Positions 44,607-55,646 of a DNA stretch of 64,000 nucleotides are shown in pieces. Origin of the DNA: Tenacibaculum finnmarkense genomovar ulcerans (GTDB lineage: Bacteria; Bacteroidota; Bacteroidia; Flavobacteriales; Flavobacteriaceae); the NCBI RefSeq assembly GCF_900239495.1, contig NZ_OENE01000015.1, forward strand, positions 110,300 through 174,299, written 5' to 3'. Below the pieces are notes generated by a model. It made no database searches. It had not been told where the DNA came from and worked only from the letters and a program-made list of their open reading frames with translations. Within the stretch, counting starts at the first letter, position 1, and each line of letters starts with the position of its first letter. Both the position numbers and the translations under genes were made by a program.

Positions 44607-44614
44607 CAAATATA
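44607..44614 (-). promoter_or_regulatory. -7 box of the trp operon
   Basis: The minus strand reads TATATTTG, a full match to TAnnTTTG. The box ends 7 bases before the leader ATG, so the leader mRNA would be leaderless or nearly so. No TTG is seen at the usual spacing. Confidence 0.65.
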
Positions 44615-44838
44615 TGAAAGTTATTTTAATAATTTATTTTCTTCTTTTAAATTTTAAGTAATTTATTATCAAACAACATTAGAACTACTTAAAAGCAATC
44701 TATAAACTTTCATTTAATAATAAAAAACAACTTTAAAGTTTCAATATGTAACTCAAAAACACATTCTTATTTATAATAACAAACATATATCTAATATTTG
44801 CAATGTAATTAGAACAAGAAAATTTAAAATATAAGATT

Positions 44839-46503
44839 ATGTGTGGAATTGTATGTGCGTTTGATTTAAAGCAACCTTCGGATAGTTTACGACCTCAAGT
44901 TTTAGAAATGGCTAAAAAGATTAGACATCGTGGACCAGATTGGAGTGGTGTTTATAGCGATGATAAAGTAATTATGGCACACGAAAGATTGGCAATTGTA
45001 GATCCTGCTTCAGGACAACAGCCTTTATTTAGTGCCGATAAAAAACTAATTTTAGCAGCAAACGGCGAAATATACAACCACAGAGAATTAGCGAAAAACC
45101 TTAAAAATCCTTATGAATTTCAAACAGCTTCTGACTGTGAAGTAATTTTAGCGCTTTACAAAGAAAAAGGGGTAGATTTTGTAGATGATTTAAACGGAAT
45201 TTTCGGTTTCGCTTTATACGATGTTGAAAAAGATGAGTACTTTGTTGCTCGTGACCACATGGGAATTATTCCTTTATATATTGGTTGGGATCAGAACGGA
45301 ACTTTTTATGTTGCCTCTGAATTAAAAGCCTTAGAAGGTACTTGTGCAAAAATCGAATTATTTCCTCCAGGACATTATATGTCTAGTAAAGATGGAAAAT
45401 TTGTACAATGGTACAAAAGAGATTGGGAAGATTATCAAGCAGTAAAAGACAACGAAACGAGTATTTCCGAAGTAAAAGAAGCTTTAGAAGCAGCCGTTCA
45501 CAGACAATTAATGAGTGATGTTCCTTACGGTGTTTTACTTTCTGGAGGATTAGATTCTTCAGTAATATCGGCAATTGCGAAGAAATATTCACAAAAAAGA
45601 ATTGAATCTGATGATACCTCAGCAGCTTGGTATCCGCAATTACATTCTTTTTCTGTTGGATTAGATGGTTCGCCCGATTTGGCTGCCGCTCAAAAAGTAG
45701 CCGACCATATTGGAACAGTTCATCATGAGATAAAATTTACCATTCAAGAAGGTTTAGATGCTATTAAAGATGTAATCTATAACATAGAAACCTACGATAT
45801 TACCACAATTCGTTCTTCTACGCCAATGTATTTAATGGCACGTGTTATTAAATCGATGGGTGTTAAAATGGTATTATCTGGTGAAGGTGCTGATGAAATT
45901 TTCGGAGGATATTTATATTTTCACAAAGCGCCAAATGCCGAAGAATTCCATGAAGAAACAGTTCGTAAATTAGATAAATTACATATGTACGATTGTTTGA
46001 GAGCAAACAAAAGTTTAATGGCTTGGGGAATTGAAGGACGTGTACCATTTTTAGACAAAGAGTTTATGGATGTTGCTATGCGCATCAACCCACAAGACAA
46101 AATGATTAACGGTGAGCGCATGGAAAAATGGGTAATCCGTAAGGCTTTTGAAGATATGTTACCTGAAAGTGTTGCTTGGAGACAAAAAGAGCAATTTTCA
46201 GATGGCGTTGGTTATGATTGGATTGATACTTTAAAAGAAGTAGTTGATAAAGAAGTTACCGACGAACAATTAGCAAACGCTAAATTCAGATTCCCAATTC
46301 AAACTCCACAAAATAAAGAAGAGTTTTATTATAGAACTATTTTTGAAGATCATTTCCCTAGTGATACCGCTGCATTAAGCGTCCCACAAGAAGCAAGTGT
46401 TGCTTGTAGTACAGCTATTGCATTAGAATGGGATGAAGCATTTAAAAACATGAACGAACCATCTGGTAGAGCAATTATGAGTGTTCATGATGATGCTTAT
46501 TAA
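44839..46503 (+). CDS. asnB: asparagine synthase (glutamine-hydrolysing) AsnB
   Basis: 554 residues. Makes asparagine from aspartate, ATP and glutamine. Cys2 (MCGIVCAFD) is the glutaminase nucleophile after Met removal. The N-terminal Ntn domain has RHRGPDWSG and ANGEIYNH, and the synthetase domain has the PP-loop LSGGLDSSV (about 234-242) and SGEGADEIFGGY. Length is that of AsnB. A near-consensus -7 box lies about 45 bases upstream; a terminator follows at 46580-46613. Confidence 0.97.
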   Translation: MCGIVCAFDLKQPSDSLRPQVLEMAKKIRHRGPDWSGVYSDDKVIMAHERLAIVDPASGQQPLFSADKKLILAANGEIYNHRELAKNLKNPYEFQTASDCEVILALYKEKGVDFVDDLNGIFGFALYDVEKDEYFVARDHMGIIPLYIGWDQNGTFYVASELKALEGTCAKIELFPPGHYMSSKDGKFVQWYKRDWEDYQAVKDNETSISEVKEALEAAVHRQLMSDVPYGVLLSGGLDSSVISAIAKKYSQKRIESDDTSAAWYPQLHSFSVGLDGSPDLAAAQKVADHIGTVHHEIKFTIQEGLDAIKDVIYNIETYDITTIRSSTPMYLMARVIKSMGVKMVLSGEGADEIFGGYLYFHKAPNAEEFHEETVRKLDKLHMYDCLRANKSLMAWGIEGRVPFLDKEFMDVAMRINPQDKMINGERMEKWVIRKAFEDMLPESVAWRQKEQFSDGVGYDWIDTLKEVVDKEVTDEQLANAKFRFPIQTPQNKEEFYYRTIFEDHFPSDTAALSVPQEASVACSTAIALEWDEAFKNMNEPSGRAIMSVHDDAY

Positions 46504-46579
46504 AGATATATTTAGAATCTATTTTCAAATAAAACACTTTTGCTTAATTAAAAAATAGCGCACAAGTATTAAAAAAATT

Positions 46580-46613
46580 AAAAGCTCAAGTCAAAAAACA
46601 CTTGGGCTTTTCT
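46580..46613 (+). terminator. terminator after asnB
   Basis: AAAGCTCAAGT and ACTTGGGCTTT pair around CAAAAAAC with T residues following. Confidence 0.75.
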
Positions 46614-46745
46614 TGTTAAATAATTAATTCAAAAAAACGAATAACAGACGATAAATCAAAGCTTTAAAACAAGATTTAATTTATATTTATTATCTTGTTA
46701 GCAAACAATAACGAACAACGAAAAAGAAATAAAACTCCTATAAAA

Positions 46746-49700
46746 ATGAAGATAAAAAAAGTACTTGTCGCAAATAGAGGTGAAATTGCTATTAGAATTT
46801 TTAGAGCCTGTACCGAAATCAATATAAAAACCATTGGGGTTTATACCTTTGAAGATCGATATTCTTTACACAGGTACAAAGCAGATGAATCTTATCAAAT
46901 AGGTGCCGATAACGAACCCTTGAAGCCTTATTTAAATATTGATGAAATTATTCGCGTTGCCCTAGAGACTGGTGCCGATGCTATTCATCCTGGGTATGGT
47001 TTTTTATCTGAAAACCCGCAATTAGCTCAAAAATGTGAAGACAATGGACTTATTTTTATTGGACCAAAAGTATCGGTTTTAAAATCATTAGGAGATAAAA
47101 TAACAGCAAAAGGAGTAGCAATTGCTAATAACATTCCTGTTATCAGAAGTAACGAAAAACCTTTAATAGATGTTGAAACAGCTTTAAGTGAAGCTGAAAA
47201 AATAGGCTATCCGATTATGCTAAAAGCAGCTTCTGGTGGTGGCGGACGTGGAATGCGTGTTATTAGAGAAGCTTCCGAATTAAAAGGTGCTTTTAATGAA
47301 AGTAAACGAGAGGCTTTAAATGCTTTTGGTGATGATACTGTGTTTCTTGAAAAATTTGTAGAAAATCCAAAACATATAGAAATTCAAATAGTTGCCGATA
47401 ATTACGGAAATACCGTGCATCTTTTTGAGCGTGACTGTTCGGTACAACGTCGTTATCAAAAAGTTATTGAATTTGCCCCTTCTTTCGATTTAAAACAAAG
47501 CATAAAAGACGATTTATATAAGTATGCAATCGCTATTTGTAAAGCGGTAGATTACAATAATATTGGTACGGTAGAATTTTTAGTTGATGATGATGACGCT
47601 ATTTATTTTATCGAAGTAAACCCACGTATTCAGGTAGAACATACCGTTACCGAAGTGGTTACAAATATTGATCTTGTAAAAACACAATTATTTATTGCAG
47701 GTGGTTATAAATTAGCTGATCAGCAAATAAAAATAAAAAATCAAGCAGCTGTAAAAGTGAACGGTTACGCCCTACAATGTCGAATTACAACCGAAGATCC
47801 TCAAAATGATTTTAAGCCCGATTACGGTGAAATTACCACCTACAGAAGTGCTTCAGGTTTTGGTATTCGCTTAGATGCAGGAAGTGTGTATCAGGGCGCA
47901 ATTATTTCACCTTTTTTCGATTCGATGCTTGTAAAAGTAACCGCAAATAGCCGAACTTTAGACGGCGCTTGTAGAAAAATACGTAGAGCCTTGGCGGAAT
48001 TTAGAATTCGAGGTGTTAAAACAAACATGCCGTTTTTAAATAATATTCTGCAACATGAAACCTTCAGAAAAGGAGAAGTTACGGTAAATTTCATCAAACA
48101 AAACCCTGATTTATTTGTTTTTAAAGCGGCTAAAAATAGGGCGACAAAATTAGTTACTTATTTAGGAGATGTTATTGTAAATGGAAATCCAGATGTTAAA
48201 AAAATAGATCCAACTAAAAAGTTTATTCAACCTGTTGTCCCTAAATTTGACATCAATGCTAAACACCCAGAAGGAACTAAAGATTTACTAACAAAACTAG
48301 GTCCTGAAAAATTTTCAGAATGGTTAAAAAATGAACAAAAAATTCATTTTACAGATACCACTATGCGAGATGCGCATCAAAGTTTATTAGCAACACGAAT
48401 GCGAACTTTTGACATGCTAAAAGTTGCCCAAGGATACGCCAAAAACAACCCGAATATTTTTAGTATGGAAGTTTGGGGAGGCGCTACTTTTGATGTTTGT
48501 ATGCGTTTTTTACAAGAAAACCCTTGGGAGCGCTTGCGTTTATTACGAAAAGCGATGCCCAATGTATTATTACAAATGTTAATAAGAGGTTCAAATGGCG
48601 TAGGTTACACTGCGTATTCAGATAATTTAATTGAAAGATTTGTAGCTGAATCTTGGGAAAATGGTGTTGATATTTTTAGAATTTTTGATTCTTTAAACTG
48701 GATGAAATCAATTGCGCCTTGTATTGAGCACGTACGTACAAAAACAAATGGTTTAGCCGAAGGATCAATATGTTATACCGGCGATATTTTAAACCCTGAA
48801 AACACCAAATACAACCTTAAATATTATACGCAGTTAGCTAAAGATATTGAAAATGCTGGTGCGCATATTTTAGCGATTAAAGACATGGCTGGTTTACTAA
48901 AACCTTATGCCGCTTTTGAATTAGTTTCGGCATTAAAGCAAACCGTTAATATTCCAATTCATTTACATACCCACGATACTTCTTCCATTCAATCGGCAAC
49001 CTATTTAAAAGCAATTGAGGCTGGTGTTGATGTGGTTGATGTTGCACTTGGTGGTTTATCGGGCTTAACATCGCAGCCTAATTTCAATTCGATTGTCGAA
49101 ATGATGAAATTCAACGAGCGTGAAAGTGATTTAAATATTGATTCGTTAAATGAATATTCTAATTATTGGGAAACTGTTAGAGAATATTACTATCCTTTTG
49201 AATCAGGTTTAAAAGCAGGTTCTGGAGAGGTTTTTAAACATGAAATTCCTGGTGGTCAATATTCAAATTTAAAACCACAAGCACAGGCTTTAGGTTTGGA
49301 AGATCGTTTTCATGAAATTACCCGAATGTATGGCGATGTAAATCATCTTTTTGGCGATATCGTAAAAGTTACTCCAAGTTCAAAAGTAGTTGGAGATATG
49401 GCACAATATTTAGTGAGTAATAATTTAACAGTACAAGATGTACTAGAACGTGGCGATACTATTTCGTTTCCTCAGTCGGTAGTGAGTTTTTTTAGAGGAG
49501 ATTTAGGGCAGCCTGTTGGCGGATTTCCAAAAGAACTTCAAAAACTTATTTTAAAAGATCAAAAACCTTATACCGACAGACCAAATGCACATATTGAGCC
49601 TTTAAATTTTGATAAAGAATACAAGGATTTTAAGATAATATTCGAAAAAGATTTAAGCAGACCTATTGATATTACTGATTTTTTATCTTATAAATTATAT

Positions 49701-50198
49701 CCAAAAGTTTTTACAGATGCTTACAATAAGCGTTTAAAATATGATAGTTTAATCAATTTGCCAACCAAAAATTTCTTTTACCCAATGGAAATTGGCGAAG
49801 AAATTAATGTTGAACTAGACAAAGGAAAAACATTGTTAATCACTTTAGATTCTGTTGGTGAAGCAAATCAAGACGGAATGGTTACTGTTTATTTTAAAGT
49901 AAATGGTCAAGGTCGATCGGTTCAAATAAAAGATACTTCTATCAAAATAGACAAGGTGGTTCACGCTAAAGCGGATAAAAATAACAGTAAAGAAATTGGC
50001 GCGCCCTTACAAGGAATGCTTTCTACTATTCTGGTTAAAAAAGGAGATAAAATAACCAAAAATCAACCTTTATTTATCATTGAGGCCATGAAAATGGAAA
50101 CCACCATTACAGCTACCGAAAATACAAGTATCGATGAAATTATTCTAAAAGCAGGAACAATGGTATATGCTGATGATTTAATTATTAAATTGAAATAA
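46746..50198 (+). CDS. pyc: pyruvate carboxylase
   Basis: 1,150 residues from the ATG at 46746 (MKIKKVLVANRGEIAIRI); an upstream in-frame TTG is not used. It makes oxaloacetate from pyruvate, feeding the TCA cycle. Order: biotin carboxylase (1-460, ATP-grasp loop KAASGGGGRGMRV near 160-172), carboxyltransferase (about 530-820, metal site FTDTTMRDAHQSL), PC tetramerisation domain, and biotinyl domain with EAMKMET (biotin Lys about 1,116). A fused single-chain enzyme with all parts intact. A strong terminator follows. Confidence 0.97.
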   Translation: MKIKKVLVANRGEIAIRIFRACTEINIKTIGVYTFEDRYSLHRYKADESYQIGADNEPLKPYLNIDEIIRVALETGADAIHPGYGFLSENPQLAQKCEDNGLIFIGPKVSVLKSLGDKITAKGVAIANNIPVIRSNEKPLIDVETALSEAEKIGYPIMLKAASGGGGRGMRVIREASELKGAFNESKREALNAFGDDTVFLEKFVENPKHIEIQIVADNYGNTVHLFERDCSVQRRYQKVIEFAPSFDLKQSIKDDLYKYAIAICKAVDYNNIGTVEFLVDDDDAIYFIEVNPRIQVEHTVTEVVTNIDLVKTQLFIAGGYKLADQQIKIKNQAAVKVNGYALQCRITTEDPQNDFKPDYGEITTYRSASGFGIRLDAGSVYQGAIISPFFDSMLVKVTANSRTLDGACRKIRRALAEFRIRGVKTNMPFLNNILQHETFRKGEVTVNFIKQNPDLFVFKAAKNRATKLVTYLGDVIVNGNPDVKKIDPTKKFIQPVVPKFDINAKHPEGTKDLLTKLGPEKFSEWLKNEQKIHFTDTTMRDAHQSLLATRMRTFDMLKVAQGYAKNNPNIFSMEVWGGATFDVCMRFLQENPWERLRLLRKAMPNVLLQMLIRGSNGVGYTAYSDNLIERFVAESWENGVDIFRIFDSLNWMKSIAPCIEHVRTKTNGLAEGSICYTGDILNPENTKYNLKYYTQLAKDIENAGAHILAIKDMAGLLKPYAAFELVSALKQTVNIPIHLHTHDTSSIQSATYLKAIEAGVDVVDVALGGLSGLTSQPNFNSIVEMMKFNERESDLNIDSLNEYSNYWETVREYYYPFESGLKAGSGEVFKHEIPGGQYSNLKPQAQALGLEDRFHEITRMYGDVNHLFGDIVKVTPSSKVVGDMAQYLVSNNLTVQDVLERGDTISFPQSVVSFFRGDLGQPVGGFPKELQKLILKDQKPYTDRPNAHIEPLNFDKEYKDFKIIFEKDLSRPIDITDFLSYKLYPKVFTDAYNKRLKYDSLINLPTKNFFYPMEIGEEINVELDKGKTLLITLDSVGEANQDGMVTVYFKVNGQGRSVQIKDTSIKIDKVVHAKADKNNSKEIGAPLQGMLSTILVKKGDKITKNQPLFIIEAMKMETTITATENTSIDEIILKAGTMVYADDLIIKLK

Positions 50199-50217
50199 AT
50201 AAGATATTTTAACAACT

Positions 50218-50243
50218 AAAAATGGCGCTTTTGCGCCATTTTT
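50218..50243 (+). terminator. terminator after pyruvate carboxylase
   Basis: AAAAATGGCGC (50218-50228) and GCGCCATTTTT (50233-50243) are exact reverse complements around TTTT. Confidence 0.9.
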
Positions 50244-50374
50244 ATATTAATTTATTTTATACGCTTTTGAAAAACATCAAACACTTCTCCTAAGTCTTTT
50301 TAAGCCGTTTTAAAGCATTATAATAAAAAATACAAATTACTTTAAATAAACATATCAATCGCTAAAAAGCTTTT

Positions 50375-50502
50375 AAATCAGCTTGGTTTTTCGTATTTTT
50401 GTATGCTAGGTTTTATTGATAGATTCAACTTTATATTTTATAAAACAAGCTGATTTTTTTATCCGAAGAAAAATATTTTAATCTTTATTTTCGGATAAAA
50501 AA
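50375..50502. promoter_or_regulatory. gyrB upstream region: -7 box and two inverted repeats
   Basis: Arms AAATCAGCTTG (50375-50385) and CAAGCTGATTT (50446-50456) bracket a -7 box TATTTTTG (50394-50401). A second hairpin TTTTTTATCCGAA (50455-50467) / TTCGGATAAAAAA (50490-50502) lies in the predicted leader RNA. The rest of the 349-base gap 50199-50547 holds only the pyc terminator. Confidence 0.6.
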
Positions 50503-50535
50503 GTAAGAAACAAAACTTAATTAACTCTTTTTTAG

Positions 50536-52485
<1,950 letters not shown>

Positions 52486-52568
52486 TATTTCCTGTTTTCT
52501 TAAATAATATGTATTTATATTAACTATTTATTGCGTTTTTATTAAATCTTAATTAAAGCATGAAATTT

Positions 52569-52602
52569 AAAAAGCTCCGCCCTATAAGGCGGAGCTTTTT
52601 TG
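52569..52602 (+). terminator. terminator after gyrB
   Basis: AAAAAGCTCCGCC and GGCGGAGCTTTTT form a perfect G+C-rich stem with a CTATAA-type loop and a T run. Confidence 0.9.
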
Positions 52603-52631
52603 ATACATTTGTTTAAAATAATTTTAATCAA

Positions 52632-53675
52632 ATGAAAAAATTCCCCCTAATTTTATTTGCTGTTTTTACAACAATATGTACTGTAAAAGCACAAGAATTA
52701 GAAAGTATCCTTTTAGCAAAGGAAGATGCTTCAAAATTAACAAAAGCCTATATCAGCCCCGCTATGAAAGGGCTCATATATAGTATGAATAACGGCTGGT
52801 ATCACACGGCTAAAGTGCACAAAAAATTTGGTTTTGATATAACCATTGGTGCCAACGCTTCTTTTGCGCCTTCAAAAGATGAAATTTTTAATCTTACAAC
52901 CTTAAATTTATCAAATCATACAAAAATTACAAATAGCGTAACCTCTTCATCAACAGTAGCAGGAAGTAAAAACAACAGCCTTACAGAGTTAAAATACGAA
53001 ACAAGTATAAAAGGTCAAAAAGTAAGCGCTAATTTTACACTTCCTCAAGGAATTAAAGAAGATTTACCTGCAAGCGCTATTCCTACCCCCGCTATTCAAA
53101 TAGGTGTAGGTTTGCCTTTTAAATTAGATGCTATTATACGTTATGTTCCTCAAATAGGTTCTACTGATGTAAAAGGAAACCTACTTGGTATCGGGATAAA
53201 AAAAGAAATTACAAGTTTATTTGGCCCGATAGATAAAACACCGCTGCATGTTTCTATAATAGCAGGGTATACTAAAATGACTGTTGATTATATAATTGGT
53301 GATATCAACCAAAGTGTAAAAGCCCAAAATGCGGTTGCCCAATTTGAATTAAACAGTTACACAGTTCAAGCAATTGCATCTATTAATTTTCCCTTTATCA
53401 ATTTTTATGGTGGAGCGGGATACAATGGCGGAACAACAAAATTAAATATGAAAGCTGATTCTGATTTTATAGCAACCTATCAAGTTGAAAATTATCCAAC
53501 GATAAGTATTCAGGAAAACTTAGGGAAAAATCCAATATCATTAAATCAAGTAACAAAAGGATTTAACGCCACTATTGGAACTCGTTTAAGCTTGGGCTTC
53601 TTTAAAGTATTCGCAAGTTATACCCTACAAGAATACAATTCTGTGAATGCAGGAATTGCATTTAGTTTTAGATAA
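52632..53675 (+). CDS. DUF6588 family outer-membrane protein
   Basis: 347 residues. Signal peptide (1-20, ending VKAQ). The rest alternates beta strands ending in aromatic residues, as in an outer-membrane barrel: FDITIGANASFAPSK, IQIGVGLPFKLDAIIRYVPQIG, FPFINFYGGAGYNGGTTKLN and a terminal GIAFSFR with a C-terminal aromatic/Arg. The pattern AYISPAMKGLIYSMNNGWYHTAKVHKKFGFD is what I recognise as DUF6588. Function unknown. Flanked by terminators on both sides, so monocistronic. Confidence 0.8.
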   Translation: MKKFPLILFAVFTTICTVKAQELESILLAKEDASKLTKAYISPAMKGLIYSMNNGWYHTAKVHKKFGFDITIGANASFAPSKDEIFNLTTLNLSNHTKITNSVTSSSTVAGSKNNSLTELKYETSIKGQKVSANFTLPQGIKEDLPASAIPTPAIQIGVGLPFKLDAIIRYVPQIGSTDVKGNLLGIGIKKEITSLFGPIDKTPLHVSIIAGYTKMTVDYIIGDINQSVKAQNAVAQFELNSYTVQAIASINFPFINFYGGAGYNGGTTKLNMKADSDFIATYQVENYPTISIQENLGKNPISLNQVTKGFNATIGTRLSLGFFKVFASYTLQEYNSVNAGIAFSFR

Positions 53676-53710
53676 AATCTAACCTAAAAAAATACCTAAT
53701 AAATTAACAT

Positions 53711-53740
53711 AAAAGCCCGTTGAAATTTCAATGGGCTTTT
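53711..53740 (+). terminator. terminator after the DUF6588 gene
   Basis: AAAAGCCCGTTGAAA and TTTCAATGGGCTTTT form a hairpin with one G-T pair. Confidence 0.85.
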
Positions 53741-53765
53741 GTTTTTATATCGATACTCAAATTGT

Positions 53766-53773
53766 TATTTTTG
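53766..53773 (+). promoter_or_regulatory. -7 box of mdh
   Basis: TATTTTTG, 38 bases before the ATG; a TTTG at 53738-53741 is 24 bases upstream, slightly beyond the usual spacing. Confidence 0.5.
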
Positions 53774-53811
53774 TACAACTAAATTAATCATCACAATTAA
53801 AATATAAAAAT

Positions 53812-54738
53812 ATGAAAGTAACAGTTGTAGGAGCAGGTGCTGTAGGTGCAAGTTGTGCAGAGTACATTGCAATTAAAAATTTCGCATCAGAAGTTGTATT
53901 AGTTGATATTAAAGAAGGTTTTGCTGAAGGTAAAGCGATGGATTTAATGCAAACAGCCTCTTTAAATGGTTTTGATACTAAAATTACTGGTACCACTGGT
54001 GATTATAGTAAAACTGCGGGATCTGATGTTTGTGTAATTACCTCTGGTATTGCTCGTAAACCAGGAATGTCTCGTGATGAATTGTTAGATATTAATGCTG
54101 GTATCGTAAAAATGGTGGCTTCTAGTTTGGTAGAACATTCTCCAAATACGATTATTATTGTGGTTTCTAACCCAATGGATACCATGACTTATTTAGTACA
54201 CAAAGCTACTGGATTGGCTAAAAATAAAATTATTGGAATGGGTGGAGCTTTAGATTCTGCACGTTTTAAATACCGTTTAGCGGAAGCTTTAGGAGCGCCT
54301 ATTTCTGATGTTGATGGAATGGTAATTGGTGGTCATTCTGATAAAGGAATGCTTCCTTTAACGCGTTTAGCTACTCGTAATTCTGTGCCTGTTTCTGAAT
54401 TTTTATCAGAAGAAAGATTAGAAAAAGTATTACAAGACACCAAAGTTGGTGGTGCTACTTTAACTGGTTTATTAGGTACTTCTGCTTGGTATGCACCAGG
54501 AGCAGCAGTTTCAGGAATGGTTCAGGCAATTGCTTGCGATTCTAAAAAAATATTCCCTTGTTCAGCTTTATTAGATGGTGAATTTGGTTTGTCTGATTTA
54601 TGTATCGGAGTTCCTGTTGTTTTAGGGAAAGACGGGATTGAAAAAATCGTTGAAATTAATTTATCGGAAGCAGAAAAAGCAAATTTAGTTGCCTCTGCCC
54701 AAGCGGTAAAAAGTAACAATGCTGCTTTAAACTTGTAA
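53812..54738 (+). CDS. mdh: malate dehydrogenase
   Basis: 308 residues. NAD-dependent interconversion of malate and oxaloacetate. Rossmann motif VGAGAVGASCAEYIA (6-20) with Asp32 for NAD; substrate Arg82 and Arg88 (IARKPGMSRDELLDIN), Arg151 (LDSARFKYR) and catalytic His175 (IGGHSDKGMLPL). Arg82 in the loop favours malate over lactate. LDH-like tetrameric MDH type, usual in Bacteroidota. A bidirectional terminator follows. Confidence 0.96.
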   Translation: MKVTVVGAGAVGASCAEYIAIKNFASEVVLVDIKEGFAEGKAMDLMQTASLNGFDTKITGTTGDYSKTAGSDVCVITSGIARKPGMSRDELLDINAGIVKMVASSLVEHSPNTIIIVVSNPMDTMTYLVHKATGLAKNKIIGMGGALDSARFKYRLAEALGAPISDVDGMVIGGHSDKGMLPLTRLATRNSVPVSEFLSEERLEKVLQDTKVGGATLTGLLGTSAWYAPGAAVSGMVQAIACDSKKIFPCSALLDGEFGLSDLCIGVPVVLGKDGIEKIVEINLSEAEKANLVASAQAVKSNNAALNL

Positions 54739-54753
54739 AAAAATTTAAGTAAC

Positions 54754-54789
54754 AAAAAACCCGTATAATTTAAAATTATACGGGTTTTT
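54754..54789. terminator. bidirectional terminator between mdh and the FtsE-like gene
   Basis: AAAAACCCGTATAATTT is followed directly by its reverse complement AAATTATACGGGTTTTT. Confidence 0.9.
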
Positions 54790-54825
54790 ATTTTTGATGT
54801 TATTTTAGTATAAAATTAATAAAAG

Positions 54826-55509
54826 TTAAACAGCTTGTTGTACTACTTCAAAAAGTTCGCCGCCTTCACATTTTAATGTTTTTTGCTTAAACTTTACAAT
54901 TAACTGATAATCATGGGTTGCCATTAAAATAGTTTTTCCACTTTTATGAATTTTATTTAATAATTCCATGACTTCTAACGATGTTTTAGGATCTAAATTT
55001 CCTGTTGGTTCATCGGCTAAAATTAATTCAGGATCATTTAATAAAGCCCTTGCAATTGCAACTCGTTGTTGCTCGCCTCCTGAAAGTTCAAAGGTGTTTT
55101 TATGCTGTTTTTGCTTCATCCCAACTTTATCTAAAACCTCGTAGATTTTATTTTCTATATCGCTTTTATTTTTCCAACCAGTAGCTTTTAGCACAAATTC
55201 TAAATTTTTAAAAACATTTCTATCGTTTAAAAGTTTAAAATCCTGAAAAACAATGCCTAGCTTTCGTCTTAAAAAAGGAATGTCTTTTTCTTTGGTTTCA
55301 TTTAAATTAAAGCCTACAATTTCACCAAAACCTTCTTGTAATTTCAAATCACCGTATAAGGTTTTTAACAGGCTACTTTTTCCGCTCCCTGTTTTTCCTA
55401 TTAAATAATAAAAATCTCCTTTATTTAATCTGAAATTTACTTTTGACAATACTAAGTTCTCTTGCTGATAAATAGCCGCATTTTCAAGATGTAAAACAGG
55501 TTTTTCCAT
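54826..55509 (-). CDS. ftsE: ABC transporter ATPase, FtsE type
   Basis: 227 residues. Walker [11 protein letters not shown] (38-47), signature [16 protein letters not shown], Walker [15 protein letters not shown]-loop ATHDYQL. The short ATPase with [15 protein letters not shown] closest resembles FtsE, which with FtsX couples peptidoglycan hydrolases to division. No ftsX is adjacent; in Bacteroidota the two are often apart. A LolD-like exporter ATPase is the alternative. A -7 box TAGATTTG lies at 55526-55533. Confidence 0.85.
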   Translation of the reverse strand: MEKPVLHLENAAIYQQENLVLSKVNFRLNKGDFYYLIGKTGSGKSSLLKTLYGDLKLQEGFGEIVGFNLNETKEKDIPFLRRKLGIVFQDFKLLNDRNVFKNLEFVLKATGWKNKSDIENKIYEVLDKVGMKQKQHKNTFELSGGEQQRVAIARALLNDPELILADEPTGNLDPKTSLEVMELLNKIHKSGKTILMATHDYQLIVKFKQKTLKCEGGELFEVVQQAV

Positions 55510-55525
55510 AATTAATTGATTTTTA

Positions 55526-55572
55526 CAAATCTAAAATTTTATTACTTAATTATATAACATTTCTTACTTTTG
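55526..55572. promoter_or_regulatory. divergent -7 boxes of ftsE and the TPR gene
   Basis: Minus strand TAGATTTG (complement of 55526-55533), 16 bases before the ftsE ATG. Plus strand TACTTTTG (55565-55572), about 75 bases before the TPR gene ATG at 55647. Confidence 0.5.
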
Positions 55573-55646
55573 ATGCGTATTTTAACACATCGTTTTCCAA
55601 CAAAAATAAAAAAAGGACGTTATAGTTCTTAGATACTTAAAAAAAT

